The notes under the pieces: model-generated
What the model was told of the DNA's origin: nothing
Seen by the model: only the letters and a program-made list of their open reading frames with translations
Database searches by the model: none
Part shown: piece after piece, positions 3,940-5,756 of the stretch
Layout: each line of letters starts with the position of its first letter
Numbering within the stretch: position 1 is the first letter of the stretch
Made by a program: the position numbers and the translations under genes
Assembly (NCBI GenBank): GCA_003229495.1
Contig: QIEB01000459.1
Location: 1-5,756, forward strand
Source of the DNA: Flammeovirgaceae bacterium
GTDB lineage: Bacteria; Bacteroidota; Bacteroidia; Cytophagales; Cyclobacteriaceae
Direction: 5' to 3'
DNA length: 5,756 bases

Positions 3940-5756
3940 CTATTCCAAATTGAAGGTATCATCCGAAACCCCGGTATTTACCTCAATACTAGACACTTCC
4001 GCCTCCATTTTCTGAGGCCCCATACTGATACTGGCTTTGTGCGGGAACTTCACGCCATCCACTTCCTGGTAATCCTGGTACTCCACCGACTGGGTGATAC
4101 TTCCCTGTGGGGTATCAAGGGTAGTGCTCTCCTTCAATTTCAGGCCGGTATTCTTAGAAAAATAGGAATAGGATTTCTTCCCGCTGGGAAATGCCACTTC
4201 TACTACATAACTCTCTTCTTCTCCAACTTTTTCAATGCCCGTTAAGGTCAGCATCACTCCCAGCTTCTTATAGCTCAGTTCAGGAAATATCCTGGCTTCT
4301 ATCTTCGATTCCTGCACCCTCTTATCATCGAGGGGGTTGGCCTGACCCTGAACTACCTCTACTCCCCTGGAACCATTGAAGATCTGCTTTTGAAATTCCA
4401 TATCACCTGCTTTTACCGTCTCAAATGACATGTTTGGCACCTTTCTGATACTGGTGATCTCAAGTTCCAAACCCTGCATGGAAGCTTTCATTACCTGGGT
4501 AATGTCCTGTACCTCATACAGCTTGTCAACCCCGCCAATCGCCTCCAGATAGTTGATGATGATCTGCTGTACCTCTATTTCTCCGCTTAGATCCTCATCG
4601 GTGGTTGGGACGTAGGGTACGCCATATATATCATAGTACTGCATCGAACCAAATTGCTGGAGACCATCCTCCACCTCAGATGCTTTCCCCACCACCAGGA
4701 TATACGCCTGATCCGGGTGAACGTATTTTCTTGCCATTTCCTGGACATCTTCCACTGTAACCGCCTGTATATTTTTAAGGTAATTTGCGTAGTAATCTTC
4801 AGGTAACCCATAGCGTTCGATATTCAGCGCAAACCTTGCTATGGTCTGGGGGCTCTCCAATGAACGTGCAAAACCCCCGGTGATATAGTTTTTTATGGAT
4901 TGAAGCTGCTTTTCACTGACAGGTTCATCGCGAATCCGGTTCAACTCATACAAAAACTCCACCACGGCGCTGTCAGTTACTTCATTTCGGACACTGGAAG
5001 CTGCATTGAAATATCCTACCAGTTTGTCACTGGATAGGGAACTTCTGGCATCGTAGGTGAATCCCTTGTCTTCTCTGAGATTCTCTTGCAGGTTTGAGCT
5101 GAACCCTCCACCCAATATAGTATTCATTACTCGAGATTTGATCACATCCGGATGGCCGGTTTTTAATACTACCGGATAGGTAATATTAATCACCGACTGT
5201 ACAGATTGTGGCCGGTCTACTATTGCTACCTCGGTTTGTAGGGGGGCTTTGGGTATATCATATTGAAACCTGGGTACTTCCCCTTGCTGCCATTCCCCAA
5301 AGTACTTTGCTATCAGTTGTTCTGCGTCGCTTTTATTTATATCTCCTACTATGGCTAAATAGGCGATGTTTGGCCTAAAATATTGATCATAGTAGGATTT
5401 ACAAGCCTCCAGGTCGATTTTGGCAACGGTCTCCTCTGTTATCAGTTCTCCATAAGGATGGTCCAAGCCATAACGAAGTACACCGCGAAGGTTACTTGCA
5501 ATGGCGCCGGCGTCGTCCTTATTTGCCTGTAGACCGGATATAGTTTCCTTTTTGATCTTTTCCAGCTCTTCTTGGGGAAATGACGGCCTTAAGGTTACAT
5601 CTGCCATAAGCTCCAACAGCTTTTCCATATGCTTGGTGAGTGAAGAGGCAAAAACTCCGGACGCCGAAGTTGAAAGATTAGCTCCAATAAAATCCACTTC
5701 CTCATCAATTTGGGCTTTGGTTCTATTTTCAGTACCTCTGGTCATCATTTGCCCTG
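3940..5756 (-). CDS. M16 family (insulinase-like) protein with a C-terminal lipoprotein-carrier-like domain, 5' end missing
   Basis: The gene is open at the right edge; about 604 residues are visible, numbered here from the first visible Met (5748). M16 proteins are clam-shaped zinc proteases or their non-catalytic partners, here probably secreted to the periplasm. The end of the first M16 domain is present (MMTRGTENRTKAQ, residues 1-13), then the second half with YYDQYFRPNIAYLAIVGDI (about 119-137). NLREDKGFTY follows, with the Arg225/Tyr232 pair that contacts substrate in these enzymes. In active members HxxEH comes just before the (M/F)xxxGT segment. Here the codons at 5754-5749 give Gly-Gln where the Glu and second His should be, so this chain is probably the non-zinc partner. 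After about 385 comes an extra domain of about 215 residues (NYLEAIGGVDKL onward, ending EVDGVKFPHKASISMG) that resembles LolA/outer-membrane lipoprotein-carrier-like folds. That last assignment is by pattern only. A zinc-bearing M16 partner may lie upstream. Confidence 0.88.
   Translation of the reverse strand, partial: GQMMTRGTENRTKAQIDEEVDFIGANLSTSASGVFASSLTKHMEKLLELMADVTLRPSFPQEELEKIKKETISGLQANKDDAGAIASNLRGVLRYGLDHPYGELITEETVAKIDLEACKSYYDQYFRPNIAYLAIVGDINKSDAEQLIAKYFGEWQQGEVPRFQYDIPKAPLQTEVAIVDRPQSVQSVINITYPVVLKTGHPDVIKSRVMNTILGGGFSSNLQENLREDKGFTYDARSSLSSDKLVGYFNAASSVRNEVTDSAVVEFLYELNRIRDEPVSEKQLQSIKNYITGGFARSLESPQTIARFALNIERYGLPEDYYANYLKNIQAVTVEDVQEMARKYVHPDQAYILVVGKASEVEDGLQQFGSMQYYDIYGVPYVPTTDEDLSGEIEVQQIIINYLEAIGGVDKLYEVQDITQVMKASMQGLELEITSIRKVPNMSFETVKAGDMEFQKQIFNGSRGVEVVQGQANPLDDKRVQESKIEARIFPELSYKKLGVMLTLTGIEKVGEEESYVVEVAFPSGKKSYSYFSKNTGLKLKESTTLDTPQGSITQSVEYQDYQEVDGVKFPHKASISMGPQKMEAEVSSIEVNTGVSDDTFNLE

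Noticed and set aside
4587..4811. 74-codon minus-strand frame, and two plus-strand frames near 4039-4379, inside the M16 gene
   Set aside because: All lie in alternative frames of a continuous M16 coding sequence and encode unrecognisable peptides.
1..5756. CRISPR array, insertion sequence, toxin-antitoxin pair or defence island
   Set aside because: I saw no spaced direct repeats, transposase motifs, terminal repeats or small paired genes; the content is housekeeping throughout.

Overview
The window looks like housekeeping chromosome from a member of the Bacteroidota, probably Cytophagales-like (the order is an inference). Three things suggest this. Both recognisable promoters fit the Bacteroidota pattern (-33 TTTG or TTTT, -7 TAnnTTTG, 19-20 bp apart). 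Ribosome-binding sites are weak or absent. The gene set is also typical: a DUF2480 protein, an S41 protease next to rnpA, and an M16 'insulinase-like' protein with a lipoprotein-carrier-like tail. Every gene and both promoters lie on the minus strand, so transcription runs from high to low coordinates.

From right to left: (1) 3940-5756 is the 3' part of an M16-family gene whose start lies beyond the right edge. The zinc-site positions visible at the edge are degenerate, while the Arg/Tyr pair of the non-zinc partner is kept. (2) 3846-3939 is a short spacer carrying the rpmH promoter. (3) rpmH (ribosomal protein L34, 3687-3845) and rnpA (RNase P protein, TTG start, 3258-3620) are in the same reading frame, separated by 66 bp. 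(4) An S41 C-terminal-processing protease (1576-3234) starts 23 bp after rnpA. (5) After 93 bp comes tsaB (796-1482), followed 8 bp later by a DUF2480 gene (272-787). (6) Positions 1-271 hold no protein gene. They contain possible 3' hairpins of the upstream operon, a strong promoter at 125-156, and what looks like the leader of a ribosomal RNA operon running off the left edge.

The genes share a theme of translation and RNA maturation: L34 for the ribosome, RnpA for 5' maturation of tRNA, TsaB for the t6A37 tRNA modification, and probably 16S rRNA next door. Two envelope proteolysis genes (S41 and M16) are mixed in. I found no mobile element, CRISPR array, tRNA gene or defence system, and no clear sign of recent horizontal transfer. 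The points most worth a second look are the inferred rRNA leader with its 24-nt homopurine tract, the same-frame rpmH/rnpA arrangement with a TTG start, the pairing of DUF2480 with tsaB, and the degenerate M16 protein fused to a lipoprotein-carrier-like domain.
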